Part shown: in pieces, positions 62,444 through 64,000 of the stretch
Numbering within the stretch: the stretch's first letter is position 1
Layout of the letters: every line of letters begins with the position of its first letter
NCBI RefSeq assembly: GCF_900105585.1
Contig: NZ_FNRT01000002.1
Coordinates: forward strand, 1,984,001-2,048,000
Length of the DNA: 64,000 nucleotides
Origin: Nocardioides exalbidus
GTDB lineage: Bacteria > Actinomycetota > Actinomycetes > Propionibacteriales > Nocardioidaceae
Direction of reading: 5' to 3'
The notes under the pieces: model-generated
Database searches by the model: none
Seen by the model: the letters and a program-made list of their open reading frames with translations, nothing else
What the model was told of the DNA's origin: nothing
Program-made: the position numbers and the translations under genes

Positions 62444-63379
62444 ATGTCCCTGCTCCGCCAGCCGATCCTGCTCCTCGCCCGCAGCGAGGGGGTCAAGAAG
62501 CTCGTCTCGACGATGCCCGTCTCGAGCGGGATCGTCACCAGCTACGTCCCCGGCGAGTCGACCGCCGACGCGGTGCGGGCGACGTCCGGGCTGGTCGCCG
62601 ACGGCCTGCGGGTCACGCTGGACTACCTGGGTGAGGACACCACCGACGCCGCCCAGGCCGAGGCCACGGTCGCGGCCTACAAGGAGGTCCTGGCCGACCT
62701 CGCCGCGAAGGGACTCGCACCCCAGGCGGAGGTGTCGGTCAAGCTCAGCGCGATCGGCCAGTTCCTCCCCGACAACGGCCACAAGGTCGCCCTCGAGAAC
62801 GCCCGCGACATCTGCCGCGCCGCCCGCAACGCCGGCACCACGGTCACCCTCGACATGGAGGACCACACCACCACCGACTCGACGCTGACGATCCTGCGCG
62901 AGCTCCGCAAGGACTTCCCCGAGACCGGCGCCGTGCTCCAGGCGATGCTCCACCGCACCGAGGCCGACTGCCGGGCGCTGGCCTACGAGGGCTCGCGCGT
63001 GCGGCTCTGCAAGGGCGCCTACATGGAGCCCGAGCACGTCGCCTTCCAGGACAAGGTCGACATCGACAAGTCCTACGTCCGCTGCCTCAAGGTCCTGCTC
63101 GGCGGCCAGGGCTACCCGATGATCGCCACGCACGACCCGCGGATGATCCAGATCGCCTCCTCGCTCGCGAGCCGCTTCGGCAAGCGCCCGGGCACCTACG
63201 AGTTCCAGATGCTCTACGGCATCCGCCCCGAGGAGCAGAAGCGGCTGGCCGCCGCCGGCGAGACCATGCGCGTCTACATCCCCTACGGCACGGAGTGGTA
63301 CGGCTACCTGATGCGCCGCCTCGCCGAGAAGCCGCAGAACCTCGCCTTCTTCGCCCGCTCGCTGATCAGCAAGAAGTAG
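62444..63379 (+). CDS. Proline dehydrogenase
   Basis: 311 residues, FAD-dependent PRODH barrel. VRLCKGAYMEP near residue 187 carries the Lys and Arg seen in all PRODH, FQMLYGIRPEEQKRLAAAGE near 262 and YIPYGTEWYGYLMRRLAEKP near 283 are diagnostic. It oxidises proline to P5C. A P5C dehydrogenase is not adjacent; instead the proline-synthesis gene proC follows. Its own leaderless promoter makes it independent of the exporter operon. Confidence 0.95.
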   Translation: MSLLRQPILLLARSEGVKKLVSTMPVSSGIVTSYVPGESTADAVRATSGLVADGLRVTLDYLGEDTTDAAQAEATVAAYKEVLADLAAKGLAPQAEVSVKLSAIGQFLPDNGHKVALENARDICRAARNAGTTVTLDMEDHTTTDSTLTILRELRKDFPETGAVLQAMLHRTEADCRALAYEGSRVRLCKGAYMEPEHVAFQDKVDIDKSYVRCLKVLLGGQGYPMIATHDPRMIQIASSLASRFGKRPGTYEFQMLYGIRPEEQKRLAAAGETMRVYIPYGTEWYGYLMRRLAEKPQNLAFFARSLISKK

Positions 63380-63395
63380 GCTCGCCGCCACGAAG

Positions 63396-63401
63396 TAGAT
63401 T
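63396..63401 (+). promoter_or_regulatory. -10 box TAGATT of a leaderless promoter
   Basis: It ends 6 nt before the proC ATG, so proC need not depend on the proline dehydrogenase transcript. Confidence 0.5.
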
Positions 63402-63407
63402 GACGCC

Positions 63408-64000
63408 ATGAGCACTGCGATCATCGGCGCCGGCGTGATGGGGGAGACCCTCCTGTCCGGACTCGTCCGAGCGGGGCGCCGCGTCGACCAGCTGATGGTC
63501 GGCGAGAAGCGCGCCGAGCGCGCCCGGGAGCTCGAGGAGCGCTACGGCGTCGCCGTCGTCTCCAACCGCGAGGCGGCTGCGAAGGCCGACACCGTCGCGC
63601 TCGTGGTGAAGCCGCAGGACATGGGCGACGTGCTCGAGGAGATCGCCCCCGACCTGCGCGCCGGCCAGCTCGTCGTCTCCCTCGCCGCCGGCATCACCAC
63701 CACGTTCATCGAGTCGCGCGTGCCCGAGGGCGTGGCTGTCGTCCGGGTCATGCCCAACACGCCCGCCCTCGTCGACGAGGGCATGGCGGCGATCGCACCG
63801 GGCTCGCACTGCGACGAGTCGCACCTCGCCGAGGTCGAGTCGCTGATGTCCTCGACCGGCAAGGTCCTCCGGATCCCCGAGAAGCAGATGGACGCGGTCA
63901 CCGCGATCTCCGGCTCCGGTCCGGCCTACATCTTCTTCGTCGTCGAGTCGATGATCGAGGCCGGCGTCCACCTCGGCCTGCCCCGGACCACCGCGACCGA
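63408..64000 (+). CDS. proC: Pyrroline-5-carboxylate reductase, 5' part (3' end outside window)
   Basis: The frame is open to the last base, giving 197 residues of a protein expected at about 270. NAD(P)-binding TAIIGAGVMGETLLSGLVRA at the N-terminus, VVRVMPNTPALVDEGMAAIA near residue 113 and VTAISGSGPAYIFFVVESMI near 165 are the ProC signatures. It makes proline from P5C, the reverse sense of the adjacent proline dehydrogenase. Its leaderless promoter is intact. Confidence 0.96.
   Translation, partial: MSTAIIGAGVMGETLLSGLVRAGRRVDQLMVGEKRAERARELEERYGVAVVSNREAAAKADTVALVVKPQDMGDVLEEIAPDLRAGQLVVSLAAGITTTFIESRVPEGVAVVRVMPNTPALVDEGMAAIAPGSHCDESHLAEVESLMSSTGKVLRIPEKQMDAVTAISGSGPAYIFFVVESMIEAGVHLGLPRTTAT

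Overview
The window is very GC-rich, uses GTG and TTG starts freely, and carries an actinobacterial gene set: Lsr2, a SigJ/ECF41 sigma factor, DUF3180, a DUF2342-type zincin, DisA-RadA, ClpC and CoaX. Many start codons have no Shine-Dalgarno but a TANNNT hexamer 6-8 nt upstream, the mark of leaderless actinobacterial mRNAs. A Propionibacteriales organism such as Nocardioides is my best guess. That is inference, because no 16S or database search was possible.

Layout. 0-10 kb is an accessory edge: the tail of an ABC ATPase, a PAP2 membrane protein, an AbiEi-like gene flanked by inverted copies of a repeat, a secreted NlpC/P60 hydrolase, a sulfotransferase, an acyl-CoA oxidase-like operon, and an ECF41 sigma factor with its carboxymuconolactone decarboxylase partner. 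10.9-13.3 kb is lon. 13.4-52 kb follows, as I recall it, the order of Mycobacterium tuberculosis Rv3628 to Rv3585: ppa, dacB, zincin, tilS, hpt, ftsH, folE-folP-folB-folK, DUF3180, DUF2520, panC-panD, coaX, lsr2, clpC, mutY, membrane protein, disA, radA. Insertions in this backbone are a two-component system between tilS and hpt, a glycine-betaine (Opu) transporter plus glycosyltransferase/sulfotransferase block (27.9-34.7 kb), nadB-nadC between panD and coaX, and a taurine/sulfonate-type ABC operon between lsr2 and clpC. 52-64 kb holds an ankyrin lipoprotein, a 500-bp non-coding stretch with RNA-like folding, a LacI regulator, a methyltransferase, a VOC protein, then a block like Rv0495c-Rv0500 (Cys-rich protein, ppx, TIM-barrel protein, TetR, heme peroxidase, ABC-2 exporter, proline dehydrogenase, proC cut off by the window end).

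How the genes work together. folE-P-B-K is a translationally coupled folate operon. panC-panD and coaX give pantothenate and its phosphorylation, and nadB-nadC give NAD. lon, clpC and ftsH are the ATP-dependent proteases; lon and clpC carry SigR/SigH-like promoters. disA-radA-mutY are DNA-integrity genes.

Non-coding highlights. There is a four-copy ~78-bp palindromic repeat family, a second repeat family at the 3' ends of two minus-strand genes, a 458-bp repeat island next to disA with two type I-E-repeat-like hairpins 62 bp apart but no cas genes, several long intergenic hairpins, and divergent leaderless promoters so compact that in one case (near 28.96 kb) each -10 box lies inside the opposing gene. 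I saw no tRNA, rRNA, transposase, integrase or prophage genes.
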